A stretch of DNA of 64,000 nucleotides from DATJSJ01 sp035504175. Its GTDB lineage: Bacteria; Pseudomonadota; Alphaproteobacteria; Acetobacterales; Acetobacteraceae. The position numbers and the translations under genes were made by a program. The stretch lies in assembly GCA_035504175.1 (NCBI GenBank), contig DATJSJ010000045.1, forward strand, positions 16,628 to 80,627. The letters are read 5' to 3'. Under the pieces are notes generated by a model, which made no database searches, was not told the origin of the DNA, and was given only the letters and a program-made list of their open reading frames with translations. Shown here piece by piece: positions 7,879 to 16,199 of the stretch (the first letter of the stretch is position 1; every line of letters begins with the position of its first letter).

Positions 7879-9312
7879 CTACCGGACGTGCGCCACCCGG
7901 AGTGCGTTGGTCGTCCCCGATTGCCCGAACGGCACGCCGGCGGCGACGACGATCTCGTCGCCATGCGACGCGAACCCCTCCTGCTGCGCGATGCGGATCG
8001 CCTTGGCGACCGCCTCGGTCATCGAGTGCGCATCCGGCGTCGCCAGCGCGTGCACGCCCCATGCGACGGCCAGCCGCCGCGCGGTGGCGAGTTCCGGGGT
8101 CAGCCCGATGATCGGGCTTTCCGGCCGTTCCCGCGCCACGCGCAGCGCGGTCATGCCCGAGAGGCTGAACGGGACGATGGCGACGGCGCTGATCACATGC
8201 GCCACCTGCCGCGCCGCGGAGGCGATCGCGTCGGCCGAGGAATGCTCCGGCGCCGGCCGGCTCGCCTCGATGATGGCGCGCCAGGTCTCGTCCTGCTCCA
8301 CCCGGGCGACGATGCGGTCCATGATGTTCACCGCCTCGAACGGGAACTGTCCGGCGGCGGTCTCGGCCGACAGCATCACCGCGTCGGCGCCGTCGAACAC
8401 CGCGGTCGCGACGTCGGAGGCCTCCGCCCGGGTCGGCGCCGGGGCGTTGATCATGCTTTCGAGCATCTGCGTCGCCACCACGACCGGTTTGCCGAGCTGG
8501 CGGGCGGCGCGGACGATGCGCTTCTGCGCCAGCGGCACCTCCTCGGGCGGCAGCTCGACGCCGAGATCGCCGCGCGCCACCATCACCGCGTCCGACAGCG
8601 CGAGGATGTCGTCGAGATTGTCGAGCGCCTGCGGCTTCTCGAGCTTGCTCATGATCCAGGCGCGGCCGGCGGCGATCGACTTCGCTTCCATCACGTCCTC
8701 CGGCCGCTGCACGAAGGACAGGCCGATGAAGTCGACGCCGTGCTGCAGCGCGAACTCCATGTCGGCGCGGTCCTTGTGGGTCAGCGCCGGGATCGGCAGC
8801 ACGACGTCGGGCACGTTGACGCCCTTGCGGTCGGAGAGCGGGCCGCCGACCACGACTTCGGTCTCGAGGTGGTCGTCGCGCTTGCGCGCGACGCGCAGCC
8901 GCAGCTTGCCGTCGTCCAGCAGCAGGCTGGAACCGATCGCCGCGGCGGAGATGATCTCCGGATGCGGCAGGTTGACCCGGCGGGCATCGCCGGGGGTGGG
9001 GTTGAGGTCGAGGCGGAATTCCTGCCCGGTCTGCAGGTGCACCCGCCCGCCGCCGAACCGGCCGACGCGCAGCTTCGGGCCCTGCACGTCGGCAAGGATG
9101 CCGATCGGCCGCTCGAAGCGCTCCTCGAGCTCACGGATCATGGCGATGCGCGCGGCATGGTCCTCGTGCGCGCCGTGACTGAAGTTCAGCCGGAACACGT
9201 CCGCCCCGGCCTGGAACAGGCGGGCCAATACTTCCGGCGTGCTGCTGGCCGGTCCGATCGTGGCGACGATCTTGGTGCGGCGACGACGGCGCAGCTTGGT
9301 GCGCAGGGCCAT
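7879..9312 (-). CDS. pyk: Pyruvate kinase
   Basis: A 477-residue glycolytic enzyme making pyruvate and ATP from phosphoenolpyruvate and ADP in the cytoplasm. It opens with a basic KLRRRRRTKIVATIGPASS and shows FRLNFSHG (substrate and K+ site), the active-site lysine/metal region IMSKLEKPQALDNLD, VARGDLGVELP, ATQMLESMI and DAVMLSAETAAG. The C-terminal allosteric domain is present (residues about 345-477). Length is typical. The ATG is preceded by AGGAAGAGGAAG. It is convergent with ada and divergent from the DUF1244 gene. Confidence 0.96.
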   Translation of the reverse strand: MALRTKLRRRRRTKIVATIGPASSTPEVLARLFQAGADVFRLNFSHGAHEDHAARIAMIRELEERFERPIGILADVQGPKLRVGRFGGGRVHLQTGQEFRLDLNPTPGDARRVNLPHPEIISAAAIGSSLLLDDGKLRLRVARKRDDHLETEVVVGGPLSDRKGVNVPDVVLPIPALTHKDRADMEFALQHGVDFIGLSFVQRPEDVMEAKSIAAGRAWIMSKLEKPQALDNLDDILALSDAVMVARGDLGVELPPEEVPLAQKRIVRAARQLGKPVVVATQMLESMINAPAPTRAEASDVATAVFDGADAVMLSAETAAGQFPFEAVNIMDRIVARVEQDETWRAIIEASRPAPEHSSADAIASAARQVAHVISAVAIVPFSLSGMTALRVARERPESPIIGLTPELATARRLAVAWGVHALATPDAHSMTEAVAKAIRIAQQEGFASHGDEIVVAAGVPFGQSGTTNALRVAHVR

Positions 9313-9471
9313 TCGGCTTCCTCTTCCTGTCCGCCGGGCGCGCTGCGGCGGACAGACCGCCGGGTTGCGTCCGGGTCTGGCATCCCCGGCGCGGCGCCGC
9401 TGCCGGCCGCCCGGTGGCAAAGCGCCGCATGCCGCGCCATGTAACCTGCCCGCACGAAGAAGGACAGATCG

Positions 9472-9783
9472 ATGCCCGTGCCAGAGCTGGACGAGCCGAG
9501 CCGCACCGAGCTGGAAGCCGCCGCCTTCCGTCGCCTGGTGCAGCATCTGCGCGAGCGGACCGACGTGCAGAACATCGACCTGATGAATCTCGCCGGCTTC
9601 TGCCGCAACTGCCTGAGCCGCTGGTACCGCGAGGCGGCGGAGGCGCGCGGTCTGGCACTCGCCGATCCGGATGCGCGCGAGATCGTCTACGGCATGCCCT
9701 ATCGCGAGTGGCAGGCGAAGTACCAGAAGGAAGGGACGCCGGCGCAGCAGGCGGCCTTCGCTGCGGCCAATCCGCAGCATTGA
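9472..9783 (+). CDS. DUF1244 domain protein
   Basis: A 103-residue soluble protein containing DVQNIDLMNLAGFCRNCLSRWY and DAREIVYGMPYREW, the hallmark of the alphaproteobacterial and gammaproteobacterial DUF1244 family. The FCRNC pair is the most conserved part. Structures exist for family members, but no function is established that I know of. The ATG has AAGGAC upstream. It is the first of a run of three plus-strand genes and is divergent from pyk. Confidence 0.88.
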   Translation: MPVPELDEPSRTELEAAAFRRLVQHLRERTDVQNIDLMNLAGFCRNCLSRWYREAAEARGLALADPDAREIVYGMPYREWQAKYQKEGTPAQQAAFAAANPQH

Positions 9784-9867
9784 CCCCGGCGCCCGCCGAC
9801 CGGTATCCCCGCCTGCCCGCGGGCGTGGTCCGGCCGCGGAGCGGCCGATGAAGGGGGACGCGACGGC

Positions 9868-10143
9868 ATGGCTCTGGACGTGGTGAACGCGGAGGCGGCG
9901 TCGGCCGAGGTTGGTGGGATCGCCGCCGACCGGTTGCGCAGCATCATCGAGCGGATCGAGCGGCTGGAGGAGGAGCGTCGCGGCCTGGCCGGCGACATCA
10001 AGGACATTTTCGCCGAGGCGAAATCCGCCGGGTTCGACGTCAAGGTGGTCCGCCAGATCATCCGTCTGCGCCGCCAGGAGCCGGCCGAGGTCGAGGAGCA
10101 GGAAACGCTGCTCGACCTCTATCGCCGCGCGCTCGGGATGTAG
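9868..10143 (+). CDS. gapR: GapR/DUF2312 (UPF0335) nucleoid-associated protein
   Basis: A 91-residue protein close in length to Caulobacter GapR. Residues 20-60 form the coiled coil with the family core ERIERLEEERRGLAGDIKDI, followed by EAKSAGFDVKVVRQIIRLRR. In Caulobacter this family binds over-twisted, AT-rich DNA ahead of replication and transcription and supports topoisomerase action; the same role is inferred here. A GGGGGA ribosome site precedes the ATG. The next gene starts 12 bases after its stop, so the two may share a message. Confidence 0.92.
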   Translation: MALDVVNAEAASAEVGGIAADRLRSIIERIERLEEERRGLAGDIKDIFAEAKSAGFDVKVVRQIIRLRRQEPAEVEEQETLLDLYRRALGM

Positions 10144-10154
10144 CGGCCGCGTCG

Positions 10155-11213
10155 ATGTCGGGAGCGGAGGAGGATTGGCAGGCGGCTGGGACCGAGGAAG
10201 TGGCGGCGGCCGTGCCGGTGCCGCCGCTCGATCCGCTGTCGCGGCTGGCGGTGCGCTACGGCACCGACAAATGGGGCGTGCATCTCTACACCCCGGTCTA
10301 TCACGCCCTGTTCGCGCCGCTGCGCGACCGGGCGGTGCGGCTGCTTGAGATCGGCGTCGGCGGCTACGGCTCGCCGGTCTCAGGCGGCGCGTCGCTACGC
10401 ATGTGGGCCGATTACTTCCCGTACGGCCGCGTGGTCGGACTGGACGTGGTGGCCAAGCGGCTGGATCTCGGCCCGCGCATCAGCCTGGTGCAGGGGGCCC
10501 AGTCGGACCTGCCGGCGCTGGCGCGGCTCTGGGAGGAGCACGGGCCGTTCGACATCGTGATCGATGACGGCAGCCACCTGGTCGGCGACGTGCTGACCAG
10601 CTTCCGCGCCTTGTTTCCCCGGCTGGAGCCGGGCGGGTTCTATGCCGTGGAGGACGTGCAGACCGCGTTCTGGCCGCTCTACGGCGGCAATCCGGGCGGG
10701 CGCGGCACGATCCTGTCCGAGATCTACGACGTGATGCTGGCGATGCATCACCGCGAGGTCTCGGCGATCGGCAAGGAGCCGCTGATCACCGCGCTCGGCG
10801 ACCTCACGGCCTCGGTGCAGATGCACCGGAATCTGGCGGTGTTCGAACGCGGCGCCAACACCCATCCCTCGAATGCGAGTTGCGACGCGACCTCGCCGGC
10901 GCTGCGCGGCGTGCTCGGCGTGCTGCGGGCGGAACGGGTGACGGCGCCCTCGGCCGGCAACTGGATGATCGAGGCGACGCTGCTCGATATCGGCGGCCAG
11001 CCGGAGGCCTCGATGATGGCGCTCAGGGCCGGGCTGGTGGCGTTTCCGGACGACCCGGACCTGCTGGAGATCGGCGCCCGGGTCGCCGCGAAGCTGCGGC
11101 TTCAGGCCGAGTGTGCGGCGCTCCTGGAGCGCCTGCTGGCGCTGGCACCCGACGACGCGCTGCTGCGGGATTCGGTCGCGCGCCAGCGGCGGGTTGCCGG
11201 CCTCGCCGCCTGA
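10155..11213 (+). CDS. SAM-dependent methyltransferase of the sugar/macrocin O-methyltransferase type with a C-terminal helical tail
   Basis: A 352-residue protein. YGTDKWGVHLYTPVY (35-49), LLEIGVGGYG (63-72, SAM-binding glycine loop), VVGLDVV (93-99) and DIVIDDGSH (133-141, probable metal/catalytic acids) match enzymes such as MycE and rhamnosyl O-methyltransferases that methylate sugar hydroxyls. Residues 265-345 are not part of that fold: two helical hairpins (LLDIGGQPEASMMALRAGL, AAKLRLQAECAALLERLL) resemble degenerate TPR units. No glycosyltransferase or other surface-sugar gene is nearby, so the acceptor is unknown. Confidence 0.8.
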   Translation: MSGAEEDWQAAGTEEVAAAVPVPPLDPLSRLAVRYGTDKWGVHLYTPVYHALFAPLRDRAVRLLEIGVGGYGSPVSGGASLRMWADYFPYGRVVGLDVVAKRLDLGPRISLVQGAQSDLPALARLWEEHGPFDIVIDDGSHLVGDVLTSFRALFPRLEPGGFYAVEDVQTAFWPLYGGNPGGRGTILSEIYDVMLAMHHREVSAIGKEPLITALGDLTASVQMHRNLAVFERGANTHPSNASCDATSPALRGVLGVLRAERVTAPSAGNWMIEATLLDIGGQPEASMMALRAGLVAFPDDPDLLEIGARVAAKLRLQAECAALLERLLALAPDDALLRDSVARQRRVAGLAA

Positions 11214-11345
11214 CCGACCGGCGGTCCGGCGGCCGGCCGACGCGGCCGGACAGTGGCCTTGCGAAACGGCGTGAGCGCCCGACGCCGTGCTTGCCCGGGG
11301 GATGGGGCAGTGCGCAGTATCGGGGCAATCAAAGGATGGACTGAC

Positions 11346-12860
11346 ATGCGACTGCCCACGTTCCGCGCCATCGCCCTCGCGACCGCGCTCGCCCTGCCGG
11401 GGGCTGCCGCGATGGCGCCGCCGCCGGCCCTGGCCCGCGACGCGCCGGCGAGCTTCGCCGACCTCGCCGCGACCCTGCTTCCCGCCGTGGTGAACATCTC
11501 CTCCAGCCAGTCGGTGCCGGCGAGCAGCGGCGATCGCGGGCCGGAGATGCCGATGTTCCCGCCCGGCTCGCCGTTCGAGAAGTTCTTCCACGACTTCATG
11601 AACCGGCAGCACCCGGGCGGCAATGGCGAAGGTGAGGGCGAGGAGGCGCCGCCGCGTCGGATGCAGAGCCTGGGCTCCGGCTTCATCATCGATCCGTCCG
11701 GCATCATCGTCACGAACAACCACGTGATCGACGGCGCCGACGAAATCTCCGTCACGCTGCAGGACAACACGACGCTGAAGGCGAAGTTGCTCGGCAAGGA
11801 CGACAAGATGGATCTTGCCGTGCTGAAGGTGAACGCCGGCAAGCCGCTGCCGTACGTCAAATTCGGCAACAGCGACGGGATGCGCGTCGGCGACTGGGTG
11901 CTGGCGATCGGCAATCCGTTCGGCCTCGGCGGCACCGTCACCGCCGGCATCGTCAGCGCCCGCGGCCGCGACATCCGTCAGGGTCCGTACGACGATTTCA
12001 TCCAGACCGATGCGGCGATCAACCGCGGCAATTCGGGCGGCCCGCTGTTCAACATGGCGGGCGAGGTGATCGGCATCAACACGGCGATCTACTCGCCCTC
12101 CGGCGGTTCGATCGGCATCGGCTTCTCGATCCCGTCGAACGAGGCCAAGACGGTCGTCTACGAGTTGCGCGAATACGGCCGGTTCCGCCGCGGCTGGCTC
12201 GGCGTGCGCATCCAGCAGGTGACGCCGGACATCGCCGAGAGCCTCGGGCTGAAGGATGCGGTCGGCGCGATGATCGCCGGGGTGAACGACGGCGGGCCGG
12301 CGCAGCACGCCAAGCTGCACAACGGCGACGTGATCCTGAAGTTCAACGGCGAGGACGTGAAGGAGATGCGCAGCCTGCCGCGCATCGTCGCCGAGACGCC
12401 GATCGGGCAGTCGGTGCCGGTCGAGATCTGGCGCGACGGGCATGACCAGACGCTGCAGGTGACGATCGCGGAGATGCCGGAGGATCTCGCGCAACCGGCC
12501 AAGGCGACGACGCTGGCGCCGGCGCCGAACCGGCCGACCCCGATCGCCGGGCTCGGGCTCAGCATGGCGACGATCTCCGATGCCGCGCGCAGCAAATACC
12601 AGCTCAGCACCGATCAGAAGGGCGTGGTGGTGACCGACGTCGCGCCGGACGGGCCGGCGGCGCAGCGCGGCGTCAAGCCCGGCGACGTGATCGTCGAGGT
12701 GCAGCAGGAGGCGGTCAACACGCCGGCCGACGTGATGGATCGCATTTCCCGGGTGCGCAAGCAGAACCGCAACTCGGTGCTGATGCTGATCCAGGGCCAG
12801 GACGGGCTGCGCTGGGTGCCGCTGCCGGTGCCGCCGGACGAGGATCACAAGCCCGGCTGA
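11346..12860 (+). CDS. degP: Periplasmic serine protease of the DegP/HtrA family
   Basis: A 504-residue envelope quality-control protease. It has a signal peptide (cleavage near ALA-RD, residue 30), a trypsin-like domain with His126 (TNNHVID), Asp156 (KMDLAVLKV) and Ser230 (RGNSGGPL), then PDZ1 (about 275-375, beginning GWLGVRIQQVTP) and PDZ2 (about 410-490). A Met/Pro/Gly-rich insertion at residues 66-105 before the catalytic core corresponds to the LA-loop region of DegP. It is expected to form cage-like oligomers and degrade or refold misfolded outer-membrane proteins. The 3' end overlaps the convergent dehydrogenase by 16 bases. Confidence 0.94.
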   Translation: MRLPTFRAIALATALALPGAAAMAPPPALARDAPASFADLAATLLPAVVNISSSQSVPASSGDRGPEMPMFPPGSPFEKFFHDFMNRQHPGGNGEGEGEEAPPRRMQSLGSGFIIDPSGIIVTNNHVIDGADEISVTLQDNTTLKAKLLGKDDKMDLAVLKVNAGKPLPYVKFGNSDGMRVGDWVLAIGNPFGLGGTVTAGIVSARGRDIRQGPYDDFIQTDAAINRGNSGGPLFNMAGEVIGINTAIYSPSGGSIGIGFSIPSNEAKTVVYELREYGRFRRGWLGVRIQQVTPDIAESLGLKDAVGAMIAGVNDGGPAQHAKLHNGDVILKFNGEDVKEMRSLPRIVAETPIGQSVPVEIWRDGHDQTLQVTIAEMPEDLAQPAKATTLAPAPNRPTPIAGLGLSMATISDAARSKYQLSTDQKGVVVTDVAPDGPAAQRGVKPGDVIVEVQQEAVNTPADVMDRISRVRKQNRNSVLMLIQGQDGLRWVPLPVPPDEDHKPG

Positions 12861-13855
12861 CCCGGCCGGGCGGGCACGACGACGCGCTCCGGCGGCACGG
12901 TGCCGCCGGTCAGCGCGGCGACGATGCATTCCGCGGCCATCACGCCCATGGTGACCAGCGCCTGGTCGGTGACGCCGGCGACATGCGGCGTCGCGATCAC
13001 GCGCGGGTGGCGGCGGAGCGGGTCTTCCGGCGCCGGCGGTTCCCGTTCGAACACGTCCAGCGCGGCGCCGTTGACCCGGCCGGATTCGAGCGCCGCGAAC
13101 AGCGCCGCCTCGTCGATCAGCCCGCCGCGCGCGGTGTTGACGATCAGGGCGGGCGGCGACAGCGCCGCCAGCGCCGCGGCGTCGACGATGTGCCGTGTCG
13201 CCGGCGTCAGCGGGCAGTGCAACGACAGCACCTGCGTGCCGGCGAGCAGGGCGGCGAGATCCGGCGCACGGCGCACGGTCCCGAAGGCCTCCGCCGGCGC
13301 CGCCGGATCGAAGGCCGCGACCGCCATGTCGAAGCCGAGCGCCAGCCGCGCGACGCGCCGGCCGATGGCGCCGAACCCGATCAGGCCGAGCCGCATGCCG
13401 GAAACGTCGCGCACCTGCGTCGTGCCGCCGCGCCAGCCGCCGGCGGAAACGTGGTCACGCAGCGGCAGCAGGTCCTTCACCAGCGCCAGGATCAGGGCCA
13501 GCGCGTGTTCCGCCACTGCCGCGGCGTTCGACCCGGGCGCATTGGTGAGCAGCACGCCGCGTGAGGCGGCGGCGGCGAGGTCCACCTCGTCGACGCCGAC
13601 GCCGTGGCGCGCGACGATCCGCAGCAGCGGCGAGGCCGCGAGCACCGAAGCGTCGACCCGGCCCTGACGGCAGAGGATGGCGTCGGCCTGCACGCGAGCG
13701 ACCAGCGCTGCGAGCGCCGGCGCATCCGGGTAGGGCGGCGTGGTGTGGACCGTGCATCCAGCCTGCTCCAGCAGCGCGAGGGCCGGCGCCGCGAGGGTCG
13801 GCGCGGTCATGACCACGTTGAAGCGGTTGCCGATGGGCGGAGAGGTCCCGGTCAT
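12845..13855 (-). CDS. D-isomer-specific 2-hydroxyacid dehydrogenase
   Basis: A 336-residue NAD(P)-dependent oxidoreductase of the SerA/GyaR superfamily. The Rossmann motif is GLIGFGAIGRRVARLA. The catalytic set is Arg in NTARGGLIDE, Glu in DVFEREPPAPEDPL and His in TPHVAGVT. There is no C-terminal ACT domain, so it is not a typical regulated 3-phosphoglycerate dehydrogenase; hydroxypyruvate/glyoxylate reduction is a reasonable guess. I chose the ATG with CGGAG eight bases upstream over a start 57 bases further out. It is a single gene, convergent with degP. Confidence 0.88.
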   Translation of the reverse strand: MTGTSPPIGNRFNVVMTAPTLAAPALALLEQAGCTVHTTPPYPDAPALAALVARVQADAILCRQGRVDASVLAASPLLRIVARHGVGVDEVDLAAAASRGVLLTNAPGSNAAAVAEHALALILALVKDLLPLRDHVSAGGWRGGTTQVRDVSGMRLGLIGFGAIGRRVARLALGFDMAVAAFDPAAPAEAFGTVRRAPDLAALLAGTQVLSLHCPLTPATRHIVDAAALAALSPPALIVNTARGGLIDEAALFAALESGRVNGAALDVFEREPPAPEDPLRRHPRVIATPHVAGVTDQALVTMGVMAAECIVAALTGGTVPPERVVVPARPGQPGL

Positions 13856-13952
13856 GCGCGGCGCTCCGTTTGGTGCAGCGTGCAGGCTGCGGCGGGGCCT
13901 CGGCCGAGGCAACGCCCCGGGGCCGGTCCGGCGGACCAGCCCCGGGGGACCA

Positions 13953-13988
13953 GACCGGAATTGCCCCGTCGCCTGGGCAATTCCGGTC
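13953..13988. terminator. Perfect 14-bp hairpin in the gap downstream of the NTF2-like gene
   Basis: The arms GACCGGAATTGCCC / GGGCAATTCCGGTC match perfectly around an 8-base loop. A second, shorter element lies beside it (about 13913-13950: CCCCGGGG copies flanking GGTCC-GGC-GGACC). It follows the minus-strand NTF2-like stop by about 60 bases and lies upstream of the dehydrogenase. It has no T-run. Confidence 0.6.
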
Positions 13989-14051
13989 CAGCCTGTCGGC
14001 TTCAGACCGTGATGTGCGCCATCGGGCGATTCCGGGTGACGGCGATCGTGG

Positions 14052-14423
14052 TCAGCCCGCAGGCACGCGATCGAGGAACCCGGTCACCGAGCGCAGGCGC
14101 CCATCCGACGCCAGGAGCGCGAAATCGGTGCCCTCGACGATGCCATCCGTGCCGGCCGGACCGAGCGACCAGGAGAAGCGCAGGCGGTCGCCGTATCCGT
14201 CCACCCGGCCGGCGAGCGCGAAGCGGAAATCGGGAAATCGCGCCTGCACGCCGCCGATCAGCATGGCGATGCCCTCATGTCCCTCGCCCTGCATCAGCGG
14301 GTCGAGATAGGTCGCGTCCTCGGTCCAGAGCGCGGCGATCAGTGCCCGGCGGCGCTCGGGATCGGTCTCGTTCCAGGCGGCGATGTGGCGTGTGGCGATT
14401 GCCTGCGGGTCGCTGGTGGTCAT
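14052..14423 (-). CDS. NTF2-like/SnoaL-type nuclear transport factor 2 family protein
   Basis: A 123-residue single-domain protein with the SnoaL-like pattern: an N-terminal helix AIATRHIAAWNETDPERRRALI, then LWTEDATYLDPLMQGEGHEGIAMLI and strands FRFALAGRVDGYGDRLRFSWSLG. Family members are small cone-shaped barrels that act as isomerases, cyclases or binding proteins; the ligand is unknown. The ATG behind GGGAG is preferred to a GTG nine bases earlier that would abut the ribosome site. It is divergent from an XRE/MmyB-type regulator, a pairing that suggests the regulator controls it. Confidence 0.85.
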   Translation of the reverse strand: MTTSDPQAIATRHIAAWNETDPERRRALIAALWTEDATYLDPLMQGEGHEGIAMLIGGVQARFPDFRFALAGRVDGYGDRLRFSWSLGPAGTDGIVEGTDFALLASDGRLRSVTGFLDRVPAG

Positions 14424-14570
14424 CGGATCCACTCCCTTGTCGGTTGACGGGCTCAGGATCCGCCGCTTCGTGCCGCGGCGCGATTACCTCGGAGGTCATC
14501 GGCAGGGCGCGCGTTCGGGCGTAGGTGTCGCGCCATGGAAACCGCGCCTCCCTCGACCCGCGATGGTGCG

Positions 14571-14835
14571 CTCCGTGGATGGGACGGCGTCAACGCCCAC
14601 GGCGTCAATGTCCAGGGCCGCTCCGCTTCGCTCCGCGGTCGCTTCGCGATCGTTGATCCCGTCCCACCCACGGAGGCTTTGGCTCGGGATCGAAGAAGGC
14701 ACGGGTGGGCCCGCCTCCCGGCCTGCCTGCCTGGCCTTTCCTCGATCCCAAGCCTCTCTGTCCGGGGTGCGTCCGGCCCACGGCCGCCGCAGGCGCCCCG
14801 AAGGGGCTTGGCCTTGAACCGGACGCACCCCGGAC
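14571..14835. repeat. Three consecutive large inverted repeats filling the NTF2-XRE intergenic region
   Basis: The 473-base gap between the divergent genes holds no credible gene but three big hairpins. IR1 pairs 14571-14594 with 14652-14675, 21 of 24 bases matching. IR2 pairs about 14673-14700 with 14735-14757, imperfect with a 6-base insertion in one arm. IR3 pairs 14760-14776 with 14819-14835, a perfect 17 bp (GTCCGGGGTGCGTCCGG). The loops carry smaller stems, such as GCCCC-GAA-GGGGC inside IR3. Such tandem palindromes resemble REP/BIME-type intergenic elements, but whether copies exist elsewhere cannot be judged here. Confidence 0.75.
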
Positions 14836-14896
14836 GGACCCTCGCGGGTCGAGGGCAGGCCGGATCCTCAGCCTCGGCCAATCCCGGATCGCAGCC

Positions 14897-15706
14897 ATGG
14901 AAAACCTCTCCGCCACCGCCCCGATCGGGGCAATGCTGCGTGCCTGGCGCCGGCAACGCCGGCGGAGCCAGCTCGACCTGGCGCTCGATGCGGAGATTTC
15001 GGCCCGGCATCTGAGCTTCGTCGAGTCCGGCCGGGCGAGCCCGAGCCGCCAGATGGTTCTGCGCCTGGCCGAGCAGCTCGCCGTGCCGCTGCGCGAGCGC
15101 AACGCGCTGCTGCTCGCCGCCGGCTATGCCCCGGTCTATCCGGAGCGGCCGCTCGAGCACCCGGCCATGGGCGCGGCACGGGCCGTGCTCGATCGCCTGC
15201 TGGAGGTGCATCTGCCGCACCCGGCGCTCGCGGTGGACCGGCATTGGCGGATGCTCGCCGCCAATCGTGCGGTGCGGCCGCTGATCGCCAAGGTCGAGGA
15301 CCCCGATTTGCTGACGCCGCCGGCGAACGTGCTGCGCCTCAGCCTCCATCCCCGTGGTCTCGCCCCGCGGATCGCCAATCTCGCGGAATGGCGGGCGCAT
15401 CTGCTGGAGCGGCTGCACCGGCAGGCGGCAGCGAGCGGTGACCCGGTGCTGGCGGCGCTGCTGGCGGAACTCATCGCCCTCGGCCCGCCCCCGGGGCGCG
15501 GCTCGCCGGCGCTGCCTTCCGATCCGGCGGAGAGCGTGCTGGTGCCGCTTCGGCTGGAAAGCCCGGCCGGCGTGCTGTCGCTGGTTTCGACCACCACCGT
15601 ATTCGGTGCCCCCGCCGAGGTGACGCTCTCGGAACTGGCCATCGAAGCCTTCTACCCGGCGGACGCGGAGACGGCGGCGCGGCTGGACCGGCTGCTCCAG
15701 GCCTGA
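14897..15706 (+). CDS. XRE-family regulator with MmyB-like ligand-binding domain
   Basis: A 269-residue regulator. Residues 10-66 are a helix-turn-helix (LRAWRRQRRRSQLDLALDAEISARHLSFVESGRASPS). Residues 100-265 match the MmyB-like PAS-type sensor domain typical of Streptomyces and proteobacterial regulators (HPALAVDRHWRMLAANRAV, LRLSLHPRGLAPRIANLAEW, LVSTTTVFGAPAEVTLSELAIEAFYPAD). The ligand is unknown, fatty acids being one suggestion for the family. The upstream ribosome site is weak. The divergent NTF2-like gene is the likely target. Confidence 0.9.
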   Translation: MENLSATAPIGAMLRAWRRQRRRSQLDLALDAEISARHLSFVESGRASPSRQMVLRLAEQLAVPLRERNALLLAAGYAPVYPERPLEHPAMGAARAVLDRLLEVHLPHPALAVDRHWRMLAANRAVRPLIAKVEDPDLLTPPANVLRLSLHPRGLAPRIANLAEWRAHLLERLHRQAAASGDPVLAALLAELIALGPPPGRGSPALPSDPAESVLVPLRLESPAGVLSLVSTTTVFGAPAEVTLSELAIEAFYPADAETAARLDRLLQA

Positions 15707-15814
15707 CGGGAAGCGCGGTCGGAACCGGGCGCGGCGCGGCTTCGTTGCCAGTCCTCGAACCGGCCGCGTCGTCCGGGTGCCACCCGGCGACCGGCCGCAG
15801 CCAAGGAGCACAGC

Positions 15815-16177
15815 ATGACCGCGCCCCATCTTGCGCTGACCCGGCTTCGGGCGGCCCTGCGTGGGTCCGCCCTTACCGTCGCCCTGCTGACGATCGGCGC
15901 CGCGGCGCAGGCCCAGTCGTCGCCGCCGGCGCCGGCCATCCCGCCCAGTGCGCAGCCGGTGGTGCCGCCGGAGAAGGTGGCGCCGCCCGCACGGCTCGGC
16001 ACCGGACCGCAGGCCGTGATGCCGAGGCCGGGAACGCGCACCGGAAGCGTGATCCGGCCGCCGCGCGCGGTCGATCCCGGCATCGCCGCACCACCGCCCG
16101 CCGCCGGAAATTACACCATGCCGGTGATCCCGCCGCCGGCGAACTCGGAGTCAAACCCGTCCGGCCAGGCCAGATAG
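15815..16177 (+). CDS. Proline-rich exported hypothetical protein
   Basis: A 120-residue protein with a clear signal peptide (residues 1-33, ending AQA after a hydrophobic LTVALLTIGAAAQAQ). The mature part is a low-complexity Pro/Ala chain (PPAPAIPPSAQPVVPPEKVAPPARL) without Cys, so it is probably a disordered periplasmic linker or wall-associated peptide. AAGGAG precedes the ATG at ideal spacing, which argues it is genuinely translated. No homologue is recognised. It converges with glnD, 22 bases apart. Confidence 0.7.
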   Translation: MTAPHLALTRLRAALRGSALTVALLTIGAAAQAQSSPPAPAIPPSAQPVVPPEKVAPPARLGTGPQAVMPRPGTRTGSVIRPPRAVDPGIAAPPPAAGNYTMPVIPPPANSESNPSGQAR

Positions 16178-16199
16178 GCGGCGCGACCGGGCGCGCGGT

